From contig JAYXKI010000001.1 of NCBI GenBank assembly GCA_037892935.1, positions 3,162,001 through 3,226,000 on the forward strand: a stretch of 64,000 nt of DNA, in the 5' to 3' direction. The first letter of the stretch is position 1; each line of letters starts with the position of its first letter. Shown piece after piece: positions 12,778 to 23,290 of this stretch. The position numbers and the translations under genes were made by a program. A model generated the notes under the pieces. It searched no databases and was not told the origin of the DNA. It worked only from the letters and a program-made list of their open reading frames with translations. This DNA comes from Phlebopus portentosus (Eukaryota > Basidiomycota > Agaricomycetes > Boletales > Boletinellaceae).

Positions 12778-14549
12778 TTACGCCCGCACTCGAGGGCGGA
12801 ATTTCAGCCTGCATCCATCCTTCGGGAAGAGTGTCGCGATGATTCTGAGATGCCGATAAGCAATCGGTACGCTGCGGATAATAAATTAAAGCACACTCAC
12901 TCTATTTCCTCGCTCTGAGGAGTTACTTCATGCTCCCATTCCAAGAATGTAACGGCATCGGTTATACAGATGGCGATATTCATGTACACGTATTCGATGC
13001 CGATACAGCGATGCGGACCAGAGCCGAAGACAAGGAAGTTGCGGGGATTTGTGTTCGCGATGCTTTGTGGATCAAGCCAGCGATCTGGGTTGAGCGTTTC
13101 GGGATCGGGATAAACGGTGGGATCGTGAAGTGATGGATAAAGAGAAGGGATAAGCATGCTGTTGGCAGGTACCCAATAATCTGGTGCGATTTGAAATGAC
13201 TTGGTGCATCTGTAGGGGACCATCGTGACAGGAGGCTTCAGACGCAGACTCTCCTTCACAAATGCGCGAAGATAGGGCATTTCATCGAGCATGTCGAGAG
13301 TGATAGGCTTCTCCGGATCGTCTCCGCGAGCACGATCTGACTCGGCTCTAATCTTCGCGAGCATTTCTGGACGGTCTGCCAAATGTTGCAAGGCATAAAT
13401 GAGACCGCTAGACATGGCATCTTGACTAGCGAACAGGAACGAGAAGACAACCATGGCCATCTCGCGATCGCTAAACTCTTTACGCCCTTTATACGAAGGA
13501 TCTGCTAGCTCCTTCACCCAGGCGTCAAGCATACACTCTGGTTCATTTCCAGCTGCCATCGAAATCTTGCTGTTCTTCGCGGCAAGTTCAAGCCATTTCA
13601 TGGCGACTTTACGTGCCTGGATTGCTTTGTAGACCTTCGTCCCAGGAATCGCAAGGGGAAAGTTGACGAGTTCCAGTGCCCGCGTAATAAGCCAGTATTT
13701 CTCGTTGATTGCCTGCGCAGCAGACTCCGGAATGTGGTTTCCGCAGAACACACGAAGCGACGTATCCATGTTCATATTGCGAACCAGGAACATGATAGGT
13801 TGCGCGGCTGGATCCTTTCTAGCGGTCTCAAGCCACTGCGTATAGTGCTTACGAGTTATCATATCTTGAATGTAACAGTAGATACTGACAAATGCAAAAG
13901 ACGTCAATTTAGTTAGCATGGTATTGACAAGACTTACCCTAAAGCTTTGCGTGTGAAAAGAATGTTCAACCCTTCCGGTATTCGATATGTGCCTTGCCAT
14001 TGAGGAACACCCTGCGAAGCATAAATGATTAATAGAATCAAATAGCTATGCTACAAGTAGACTGACCAATTATCTGGCATGATTACTTGCTTAGCCGAGT
14101 GTACCAAACAGGGCTCTGCCACGGATGGCGAATTTAAAATTTTGAGAGCATACTCGTTCTTGGACGCCATGACAATAAAGCTGACAAAATCTTATCAAAC
14201 AATGAAATACCCGATCATGCCACGTATCATACATATGAAATACGCTTAAAGCAGAGAGAGCGCCAGCCTCCCACTGTTTCATGTAGCCCTCTAAAGTTGG
14301 GTGCAAAGAGTCTTTAAACTTTCCGATGATCGGAATGGTCCATTTCGAGCCGGGAAGATGAGACTTCTTGTATCGGTATACGCCTTGTTCGAGAGCGAGA
14401 AGCGATAAAATAATCACTGCGGCGGTGTAGACCCAGGTAGCAGATTTGCCCTGTGCCGGGAAGAAAGAAGGAACAGGTATCTGACTGAGAGGGGAAGAGA
14501 AGGCCGACGGGAAGGAAGCTGAGACGGAGTAGCTTTGCACGCCAGCCAT
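12778..14549 (-). CDS. ERG5: Sterol C-22 desaturase, cytochrome P450 CYP61 (frame broken by one base in the assembly)
   Basis: Introduces the C22 double bond late in ergosterol synthesis at the ER membrane. An N-terminal membrane anchor (TWVYTAAVIILSLLALEQ) is followed by LPGSKWTIPIIGKF and HPTLEGYMKQWEAGALSA, both diagnostic for CYP61. The I-helix region, the ExxR motif (ESLRLK), the PERF-like NPDRWLD and the heme-cysteine loop FGSGPHRCIGIEY are present. Exons: 14549-14233, 14180-14067, 14011-13938, 13884-12901 and 12871-12778; the last restores the expected end RIIATLFPKDGCRLKF. In exon 3 the reading VFLNGKAHIEYRKG meets a stop, while GLNILFTRKALG continues one frame away. Adding one G to the GGG at 13970-13972 repairs it. 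This is either a loss-of-function mutation or a homopolymer undercall; similar cases elsewhere in the window favour the latter. Confidence 0.9.
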
Positions 14550-14897
14550 TGCTCGAGCTGGTCGAGACTGAATGGGGGCGGAGGGAGGGGAAGAGAGGAC
14601 AGACAGGTCGAGTGGTGAGATTTGTTGTATTTATTTAAAAGAGCGCTGACGACTCGGACAAGCCTGGGGAGAGAAAATACTTGTGTCCGAGTATCGGACC
14701 ACTTGTCGGCAAATATTAGATAATTCACTCGCTCGACGCGACTGGAGCCGAGGACCATCGGAGGCCCGGAGCAGCACCTGATCGTGTCTTTCTCTCTCTC
14801 TCATACCGAACACAGAACACACATGCACAGTTCATCTATACAAACTATGTCCACAGTACTGACTTATCAGGCAGGCTGATCGTCTTGCAGCTCACGT
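14550..14897. other. ERG5 upstream region
   Basis: About 350 nt upstream of ERG5 and downstream of the broken paralogue. It has a short TC dinucleotide run (around 14789-14800). No sterol response element was recognised with confidence. Confidence 0.4.
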
Positions 14898-16388
14898 CTA
14901 ACGATCCGATCCAGCAACGAGAACGGTTTTCTCTTCACCACGCAGTAGTGCAGATTTATTATATTTGTAATTCGTGCGTTCATTTGGCCCACCATAATGC
15001 AGAACCGACCTTGCTATGATCACCATCGCCTGGCATACATAAGAGATCGTTTCCATGATGCCGTCTTCCCTCAGGTAAAAGACGACAACCGGAGAGGCTT
15101 TGTAATTCGCAACAAAAGCGCCCTGGACAATTAGATGCGGCTCCTGTCGGATGGAGGATCATCTTCCCGCATTCGTCCTGCTTTAGAGGATGCTTCAAAA
15201 AGAACCAGAGGAACTCGCTTTTTTCCTTTTTTGCTGGTAGATCGTTTCATCCAACTGAGGATAGTATTTATGCGTAGATGCATCCTTTTGTGAAACCAGA
15301 GGGATCTTGCGAAATCGTTTCCAATTGAATTCTCTTTGGATACGTCAGACTGGTGTCATGAAGGCTGTAGGAAGCCACCCACAGGGTGATATAAGCACCT
15401 TTAATTCCCATGGTTTTACCACCTTCTCCAATAGCGACATGAATCGAAACTGAGAATTTTTTCCCAACTCTTCTTCTTTATATGGAGCCTGGTTGCCTTC
15501 GATCGATCGCTCAATCTCCATCAGCGTCTCCATGTCTAGCAACAATGGCAGTTGACCGGCGAGAGGTGTTTTTTGGGGAATGTCCTCCTCTTTCCTCATG
15601 CAAAGCTTTGCGGCAATCGGTGGGTCATTGAGCTTCTCCTTTAACGCACTGATCTTAGACTCACAGGTCGTTGTCTATTCCGCGTCATAAGTAACGCGGC
15701 AGAAATTCGAGGAACAGCACGTACGAAATAATTGGGACTGGCCAAGATTTCTATAACTTTCGCGCGGGGGGCAAGCTTTCTCGAAAAGTACTCGGAAATA
15801 CGATTAAGGATGAGGTCCTCACTCGTGAAGTTGGCTGAAACGGTTTTACCACTCAGTTCTTCTATGTTCTTAAGGGACATATGGACTTGAACACGCCTTC
15901 CAGCATCTTTCCGCGATACTACTTCATTCTTGCCTTGTTGCGCGTCTTCCTTCTCCTTCTGGCAGTTCTTGCCATTCTTTCCAGGCATCACGAGTTTGGC
16001 ATTATTTATGTGGCTAAGTGGAACCGTTTCATCCCTTTTCGAGGCATCTGAGAACGTCTTGTGCTCTCGTCTATCTTTAGGATGATCTCTCAGTTCGGAT
16101 TCTTGGATGCCTCGATTCTTTTTTAGTGAAAAAAATAGAGTGAGTCCTCTCGGATTTCGCATCCACCGGTCCCCTCTTACGAGCGACTTGTGCGCTAGGT
16201 ATATGAGGGACGGGCTGACTGTGGGTGTGTATGTGAGCCAACTGTCTTGCCTTAAAATTGTCTGCTGATACGGACTTTATTTTCAGTATCAGGCGCCGAA
16301 TTTTGTGCTCCGGGCGACATGGGGATGTGTACCAGATGCTCGTTAGGCATCGATAAGGATGAATTAAGCTCCGCTCTGCCTCACGCAC
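14898..16388 (-). pseudogene. Decayed tandem paralogue of the unknown gene at 17.2-19.0 kb
   Basis: Function unknown. Pieces in all three minus-strand frames line up, in order, with the neighbouring gene at 17,193-19,033. An upstream basic segment and SLKNIEELSGKTVSANF (about 15.87 kb) match its GMPLASVSGLSGRSVCRNF. The exon around 15,660-15,400 (SKISALKEKLND, GQLPLLLDMETLMEIERS) matches NKLKSKLKNA and GNRLPRLLCQETLAAIERV. VPLVLFEASSKAG (about 15.22 kb) matches IVVLFEAYSKLG, and HLIVQGAFVANY with VVVFYLREDGIMETI (about 15.1 kb) matches RLLIQGSYISI with VVYYLTRDKYVETI. To connect them, several one-base frame changes of both signs are needed within about 1 kb, for example after the A-run near 15.23 kb and between DRSR and HLIVQG. 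I therefore call it a pseudogene; sequencing error could explain some of the breaks but probably not all. Ends are approximate. Confidence 0.6.
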
Positions 16389-17192
16389 TCTTCGCTATTT
16401 ATTATTAATTGTTTGACAGGATGCTTATCAGTACAGTGTGTAGACCACCTCAAATAACTGCAACTCAAGTACCTTGGTTCCTCTAATAGGCTCTACTTCG
16501 TGCCCTGTGCGTGCCTGCCGTTCATCTTTGGGCGAAAGGAAGTCTAGACCGGAAGCAACGAGGTTTGACATGTCTGGTGGCGTGCGGTTGGAGATGAGAA
16601 CCGAGACGGTGGTCTCAACATGAGGGCATCACGTGTCCGAGAAAACACCTACCTTGGACGTTCATCCTGAGTCTGAACTGCGGACTTGTGTGCTCTTGGA
16701 GCGCCAAATCTACGACACCCAGGGTGAGGTGTACCAGCAAGTAGAGAGATGTGACAACCAAAATGGTTCAACGGCGATGAATCACATTCTCACGAAGAAT
16801 TTCGAAACGCGATCTCATTCAGGTCTCGAACAGACTGAACAATAGTCCTTTTGTGATTGATATGAATGTATGCATGGTCTTGGACCCATTTGTAGTTATT
16901 GCTGGTGCCGCGCGGTGCGTTGAGAAGGTCGGACGGATATGATGGTTCCTGTAGCCAATCTCACGAAACTGACGTGATTATTATCCAACCCTGTGCCCAG
17001 CCGTTAGACCATTACATGCAGTTCCGAAGGTAATAACGTTGAACAGGTTTAAATGCAATTTGTCCTCGACTGTTAGATCTACTAAACTAAATTAATAATT
17101 TGACAAACAAGGTCCACCCATGTAACTTCGTCATAAAACGGCTGCTTCTCCGCATAGTAACCAAACTGGAAGAATTTTAATGGGCTTTGCCT
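16389..17192. other. Region between the tandem paralogues
   Basis: About 800 nt between the broken copy and the 3' end of its intact neighbour. A plus-strand ORF of 70 codons (16633-16845) has no recognisable motif and no clear splice partners. Nothing else can be supported. Confidence 0.4.
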
Positions 17193-19033
17193 TCAAGCAC
17201 TAGTCAGTAATAAGCGAACCTTGCGTCGTTCTTGATCCTCGCAGAAAATAAGGATGGTCTCCACGTACTTGTCCCGAGTCAGGTAGTAGACGACTGATGG
17301 CTTCCCGTCGCGGATGGATATGTAGGATCCTTGGATGAGAAGGCGCACCCTGTCCGCTCTATTCTCATCTGGTGTACTCAGACTTTGGCCAAGTTTTGAG
17401 TACGCTTCGAAGAGCACAACAATCTTGGCTTCCTTGTCGTTCAGTACTTTGATGATAGCGGCGTCAGATTTCGGTCCGTATTCATGAATGCCCAAATCAA
17501 TTGTCGACCGTAGACCGATTTTCTCTCTCCAACTGAATCCGCTACAGCATTACGTCACATTAGCCAAGTCGTCGATGGTTAGAGGAAGCTGATACTTACG
17601 TCGTGATGATGGTGTCATGGAGACTCAGACTCTTCAATATCGGCTTGAAGAGGTACTTTATCTTATCCTCGGCGTTCTGAGAGGACTCTAGTTCATGCGG
17701 AGGCTGAACATCGTCCAATACCCGTTCAATCGCTGCCAGAGTCTCTTGACATAGTAAGCGCGGGAGACGATTACCAAGAGAAACGCTTGGAATGATAACT
17801 TCGTCGAAATGTTCTTCAGTAACGACAAGTAGCTTGGAGCAGACGATTGCATTCTTGAGCTTGGACTTGAGTTTGTTGATATGTTTCTCGCATGATACAG
17901 ACTAGACGATATACGTCAGCGTTTAAATAAAGGCCAAAAATAAAAAGCAAAACAGACAAAATAAACAGGTCCTTTGAGAGATTCGTATAATGTTCTTGCC
18001 GGCAAAGACGAAAGCAATGATTCTATTGGTACAGGGAGGATGTCGTTTAGCGTCAAGTCTCTTTTTCTGAAGTTCCTACAGACAGATCTTCCAGACAGGC
18101 CACTGACGCTTGCTAATGGCATGCCGACAAGGAACCTCCTGGATTCTGGGTTTGCCGTTTCGGCGTGTCTTGCAGTTTCTTCCACCCTTTGTCGATGCTC
18201 TTCGTTCCGCGCCTGCTTCTCTGCTTTTTGTCTCTTCTTCTTTTTTTCTGTCGCTGTTTTTCTTTCACCGCTTTCGTCCTCTGTTCAACAACACGCTCCC
18301 TCTCCAAATTATCAACCGTTTCTTCCTTTTGACATTCGGTGGCTCGGGGAGTGCATCTGTGCTTCTTCGTTGATGATGCTTCCTCTACATCTGCACCGGC
18401 TACTCTTTCGAAGGCACCCGATGAAGGATTAGTATCAAGAGACGTGAATTTACGCTTGAGCTAAAGCATATGGTCAGCCATAGGGCGAGCTGACAGAAAT
18501 ACTCAACGCGCACATCTGTGGATGACGTCGAAGAAGACGAGCACGAAGATGACGGTTCTATCGCTGTGGTTGAAATGCTTGTTGGCTGTGGAATACATTT
18601 ACTAGAGAGAATATCAGTCGAGAACCCAGAAACGATTATGTTAACTGACTTCAAGTTGAGTAGACACGATGAACGTCGACCTCGGAATGCGAATGATATT
18701 CGGAGACCACTTCGCTAGATGAAATGTTGAAAAAAGATTGTAAAGTCTCAATGATGGACCTTACCCGAACCTATTGGACGTTATTCAGATCAGCTTAATC
18801 GGTTTTAATCGTGACATTACTAACGTACCCCAAGCAGCCGTTCTCGTGTAGGTGTACCCTGGCTTACCCAGCCCTTTCTATCCGGATTATTGCTCTTCTT
18901 GGACGTGCGTGCCCGTTTCTGCTTGGACAGACAGCTGCTTTCAGCATCTGCAATTCTTGTGGTTAGACCTCCACCCCCAAGGTGTTCTCAGAAAACGAAG
19001 ACTTATTTCTTTCAGCTCACCTTGACCTTTCAT
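17193..19033 (-). CDS. Uncharacterised basic coiled-coil protein, tandem family member
   Basis: I do not recognise this family. The model starts with a 13-nt exon (MKGQ, 19033-19021) joined to 18947-18829 (DAESSCLSKQKRART...), then short Ser-rich exons, a Lys/Arg/Glu-rich coiled-coil segment (about 18.3-18.2 kb) and a conserved part: GMPLASVSGLSGRSVC, an alpha-helical region (EKHINKLKSKLKNA ... RLLCQETLAAIERV), and a C-terminal alpha/beta core (IDLGIHEYGPKSDAAII, KIVVLFEAYSKLG, RVRLLIQGSYISI, SVVYYLTRDKYVETILIF). The core's order (Asp, then strand ending in Glu, then Gln...Tyr) is vaguely like PD-(D/E)XK nucleases, but the Lys of ExK is missing, so this is only a speculation. The coiled coil is broken by one base: the T7 run at 18241-18247 (A7 in the gene) needs an eighth base to join VVEQRTKAVKEKQRQ to KQARNEEHRQRVEETA. 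The basic composition suggests a nuclear protein. Confidence 0.65.
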
Positions 19034-19526
19034 AACAGCATTTGACGTTTTCGAATGCTCGATGATGACCGACAAAGGACGAACTCAAGGGCATGAGATG
19101 GTGCGATGATCACGACGGCCAAGCTTCGGAGACGCGCGGCACTCGTTGCTGATTCTCTCTTGTCTCACGAAGAAGGAGAAGGTGAAAGGAGGTCACGTTA
19201 CCGCGAATCGTCTTGCAAAGTTTGTTAAATTTGTAAAGGCAAGGTTTACGTCTTGAAGCTTTCGCAAGACCGTTATCAAAAATAAACCTCAGTTGAGATT
19301 CATGAAAATCGTCTTTTAAGAATACACTGAGTACGGAGGAATAGCAGAGCACTCTTTCCGGAGAGGCATCAAAACAATATTCAACGAGTGAAATTATAGT
19401 AATACATAATAAGTCTCATAATAAGTCTGAAGAAAAAATGCAATAACAACCGCTCCAAATGAAAATCCGCTATTATTTGCATGAGCTCCTCTCTGTTTTT
19501 ATTCCAACTCTTGGATTATGGCCTCC
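19034..19526. other. Region upstream of the unknown gene
   Basis: About 490 AT-rich bases between the 3' end of the DUF7702 gene and the unknown gene, both on the minus strand. An 80-codon minus-strand ORF (19110-19352) has no recognisable features and could be an unassigned upstream exon. Confidence 0.4.
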
Positions 19527-20615
19527 CTACGCTTGGCTGCTGCTATAGTCCTCGTTGTGATATTTCGGAGGATGGAACCCAACTCCTATCGGGGGGTAAA
19601 GGGGAATCGACGACGCATTCGGGCTGACAGTTTGTGCGGCTTCGTAGTCCACACCCTCACTAACGGGCAACCGAAGACCGAAGAAAAGGTAAATAGACAC
19701 CACGAAGAACTCCATTAGAACACCCATAATGAGGAACAGCTGCCAGCGGCCCGTGATGGTATTGAATTCGCAAGACCGGAAGTCGACTCAGACGAAGTTC
19801 CAAGGGAAGAGAATGACGATGATGGTGAGAATGAAGATAGTATGGAGTAGAGGACGCGAACGGCAAGAAAGGGCACGGCACATGAAATACCCTTGAGAAG
19901 CTATCGGGATAGTGGGTTAGATCAAGACCTGAAACGAAGTCCAATAACACTCACTATTTTCTGGTACTTCAGAAGCTCGTGCTGAGCGCTCCAAAACACC
20001 ACTATGCAACTGACAATGGTGAGGAAGGCTACCAAGAATAGGATACCCCCCACTTTTCTCAGTGTTGATCCTGTGCTTCTCTCGCTGGCATCATCACTAG
20101 TTGCATCAGTGGCTCCTATGATGAACATGACTGCAGCGCCGGTCATCAATAAATGAACTATTCGCAGACGTGCGCGAGTAACTATGGCATGTGTCTCGAT
20201 AATCCTGGAACCACTGAAAGATGATGAAGCTGAGTCAAAGGTCATATAACGTCGTGCTTTCGTACTCACGCAGCTCCGACAAAACTCAGAGTGCATTCCA
20301 ACAAGGGAGCGAGGCCTGCTCCTTCAATTGCAAATGCAGCAATCAAAAGACCTTTGCTAGGAGCCGATTGTAGCTCCGCAACAATATGGAGGATGGCACC
20401 TACGATTTTAGCTGATAACAGCAAGGTGATGCTGAGTGACATGATTATAAGAATGATAAGGATCACAAACCTGTTGAGAACAGTAGAAGAAAGAGCCATC
20501 CTGCTTGACGCCTGAAACCGTGTCGCACGGTGAGTATAAGAGCGAGGATGAATATGAAAGGGTAGATCGCAAGAAGAGCGACTGAGATATCTCCGCGTTC
20601 GTCAAGGGAACCCAT
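19527..20615 (-). CDS. DUF7702 integral membrane protein (frame broken by one base)
   Basis: A fungal multi-spanning membrane protein of unknown function. It begins MGSLDERGDISVALLAIY and shows about seven hydrophobic segments: PFIFILALILTV with RHGFRRQAGWLFLLLFS, KIVGAILHIVAEL, GLLIAAFAIEGAGLAPLL, RIVHLLMTGAAVMFIIGA, GGILFLVAFLTIVSCIVVF, GISCAVPFLAVRVLYSIL and WQLFLIMGVLMEFFVVSIY. The C-terminal tail is short and hydrophilic. Several introns are visible, including one between TVRH...LFST and AKIVGA and one before LLKGIS (exon starts at 19900). In the last exon, GTSSESTSGLA should continue into KFNTITGRWQLF, but the AA at 19767-19768 (TT on the plus strand) is one base short of the AAA required. 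This looks like another homopolymer undercall. Its role is not known; the family is expanded in basidiomycetes. Confidence 0.82.
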
Positions 20616-21193
20616 GAATGAAAGAAATGATAACGAGGTCTGTCGAGAGTTCACTGAATCCTGTCTGACCGTTACGATGGGTAGGCCTTGGTCATTACAG
20701 CAGGCTTTATAGGCTTCATAAGCCCGGGCTGAAACGAACGACTATCTGTTTATGATTCACAGCACTGCTATGCAATGTATCCGACCGGAGTAATAACGTT
20801 GCAAGTGTGGAGCCGGACGCAAAAGCGACAGAGATACCTGCCATCACACACAATGCCGATACCAGCAAGAGCTGCAGTAGCGAGCTGTGCAGGAATGACT
20901 GTAAGCTATCGGCCGCTCGGATATTTATAGCTCATTCGCGTAGTCCGTTTGGAAATTGTCCAATCATTTCTCGCCGGGAAAAGCATCACCCGACCTGACC
21001 ATCCAGGGTCGAGCTGCGGTGTTGATAGACGGTATAGTCGACAACGCGCTGGGATATGTTCATTCAAAGAGAAGGAGAACCGCTCATGTGATGGCCACAG
21101 GACGCGGAGGTTAGTGTTGTGGAAATCGTGGGAAACGCAACAATAAAGTGAAAAAATCGGGCGGCGTTGTTTCTAAAAAAAATTTGTTTTTAG
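20616..21193. promoter_or_regulatory. Divergent promoter region (DUF7702 gene / LAS1)
   Basis: About 580 nt between two divergent start codons. ORFs here are short and unrelated to known proteins. An A-rich tract directly precedes LAS1 (21,150-21,185). No specific transcription factor site is claimed. Confidence 0.45.
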
Positions 21194-22964
21194 ATGAAGC
21201 TACCTCGAAGGGTCCCATGGGCCTCTTTGTCTGAGCTTGATCAGGTATGCAGTTGGATGTATGCAGATGAAACGGACACAGATGCGAAACTCAAAGCAAT
21301 ACACAGGGTGCGTTATACTTCTTTGTCCGCTGTTCACGGCCCACTCATCCCGTAGTCTTCGTAGCTTTCTGCATGGAGAGCGATCACGCCGCTTCCGCAC
21401 GCACTGGAAGCAGCTCTTTCGTTCTTGTCATCAATTATCCTCGACCAGAATTATGTTGTAGAATCTTATCGCCAGCAAGACACCTTAAACGGAAGATTCG
21501 ACTTTCCGACGTCTATAAATATACCAGCGTTGAATATACGCCAAAGCTATGCAACAGCCATTATTCGCCTTGTCAACGGTCTTGTTGACCCTTTGCAACT
21601 TGGGACATACGCGCGATCGATCGCATCGATTGCCGCACAGATTGGTCTGCCTCTGTGGCTTGTCGAATTAAGGCACGCAGCGACACACGAAGACTTGCCT
21701 AGCTTAGAGTTGTTACGAACAGGCGCAAAAGAGGTTAGCCCATATATTCGCTACTTATCAGTTCATTAACTGCCGGTTTTCCTAGTCTTTGACATGGCTT
21801 CTACATAATTATTTTCTCCCGATCCTTTCTGTCGCCAGTGTTGAGGAATCTGATCCGGTCGTTCGGCTATCCCCTCTCCATCCTCTTCTGAAGCAGTACA
21901 AATCTCTTATGAAGACAATTTCTCGAGATGCGTCACTCAAGTCTCAATACAAAGACGAACTAGCTAAATCCATACGCGACATTGAGCGCTGGATCGGCGA
22001 AGCAAAGGTAGCCTCTTCGGCAGTAATTTTCAAAGGATGGGGTGCAAATGAACTTGACGACGGCGATGAGAATGAACGATGGGCACTGGAACGCTTGAGT
22101 GAGGCTCTCACCGAGAGAGGTGGCCTTGTTCCAGTCTCTACTAGGTGAATATTCATGAACTAATCAAGGAGCATCTTCTAATCACCTTTTTCTTAGGAAG
22201 AGGCTGGCCTCGAACTTGAAGTCTCCTCCCGTTCTTCCTTCTCCTCTCAACGCCATATGGTCACCTCTACTCTTAGCATTGAAGACAAGCCATCCTACTT
22301 TGCCAGTGGTTCTAGTTTCTGTAATTATCGATTGCCTACTCCACGACCCGACATCTCAGAACGAAGGCACATCAAACAGGGAATTGTCCTATGAATTGTG
22401 TCTAGCCGCATGGGCAGCTTGGTGCGTCGATGATTGGGAGACGACTGCTGAAGATGATTCGGAGGATAATTCGATCCCATTGAAACGGGAAGATGTTGTG
22501 GTCAACCTAGTGGCTGCACTGGCCATTCGTGCTGACGATCGCAGCGGACTTAGAAAAGGGTTGGCATCAAATTCACCATTTCCAAGTTAAAACTAACACC
22601 TCGGCATAGTGCAAATGCTTTATTGGATCTTCTGATACGCAAAGATTCGCAACTTGAAGAGATCAGCACGTCTCTTCTCGCTGCTGCTCAGCCTACCTCA
22701 TCCATCGCCTCGAAGGATTCTTGGAGTGATGAACTTCAAACGATGGAAGAACGTTTGAACATCCTCATTTCTTCTGCATCTTCGACATCCCTTTCGAATG
22801 CTTTGGATGATTTTTTTGCTCAAACGAGATCCGGCGAAAGCCCTGTTGTTAGTGCTGCTTCCGCCTTGCAGCATCGAACAACTGAGATGCCGGTTGGCTG
22901 GTCACAGGTCTCTGTAGAGACTTGGAGGCCTTGTCCTATTGGTGTCTTTAAAGGGGTGTGTTAA
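21194..22964 (+). CDS. LAS1: LAS1 pre-rRNA endoribonuclease (ITS2 cleavage)
   Basis: Las1 is the HEPN-type endonuclease that, with the kinase Grc3, cuts pre-rRNA within ITS2 in the nucleus. The N-terminal HEPN domain shows PRRVPWASLSELDQV at the start and the family signature GLPLWLVELRHAATHEDLPS, which contains the catalytic RHxxTH motif. The rest is a poorly conserved helical region, as in other Las1 proteins. Five exons: 21194-21307, 21365-21733, 21786-22144, 22197-22559 and 22610-22964; each join preserves the frame. No Grc3 gene lies in the window. The C-terminus ends in VFKGVC. The active-site motif is intact, so the protein is expected to work. Confidence 0.93.
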
Positions 22965-23290
22965 CCGACGAGAAGTAGCGTTATTGTAGTATTCCGCAGG
23001 CATCAGCGATCAGATAATGCATACTTGTCACGGTACATTCATCAGAGTAACCTATAATACCGATTATATGAGTCGAGAAAAAGAATGTGTCAGCTCGTGG
23101 ATCAACGAGGGGTATGTCCAACGACGGCGAGTGTCAGAGCATACAGACGCAAAAATCCGTGGTTAAGATCGTGAAGACACCCGGTGAGATGAGAACGAAG
23201 TACAGGTCAATAATGTCCAAAAAGTATGTCGCCTAAGCAACAAGATAGATAGATGAAAGAAAACAGATGGAAGGAATGACCAATGGCTAT
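22965..23290. other. Convergent 3' region
   Basis: About 325 nt between the ends of LAS1 and the membrane protein gene. No feature other than presumed 3' untranslated sequence. Confidence 0.45.

Noticed and set aside
14785..14800. TC dinucleotide microsatellite
   Set aside because: It has too few repeats to list as a meaningful repeat feature.
16633..16845. Small plus-strand gene between the tandem paralogues
   Set aside because: 70 codons, no signal peptide or motif, and no convincing splice extension.
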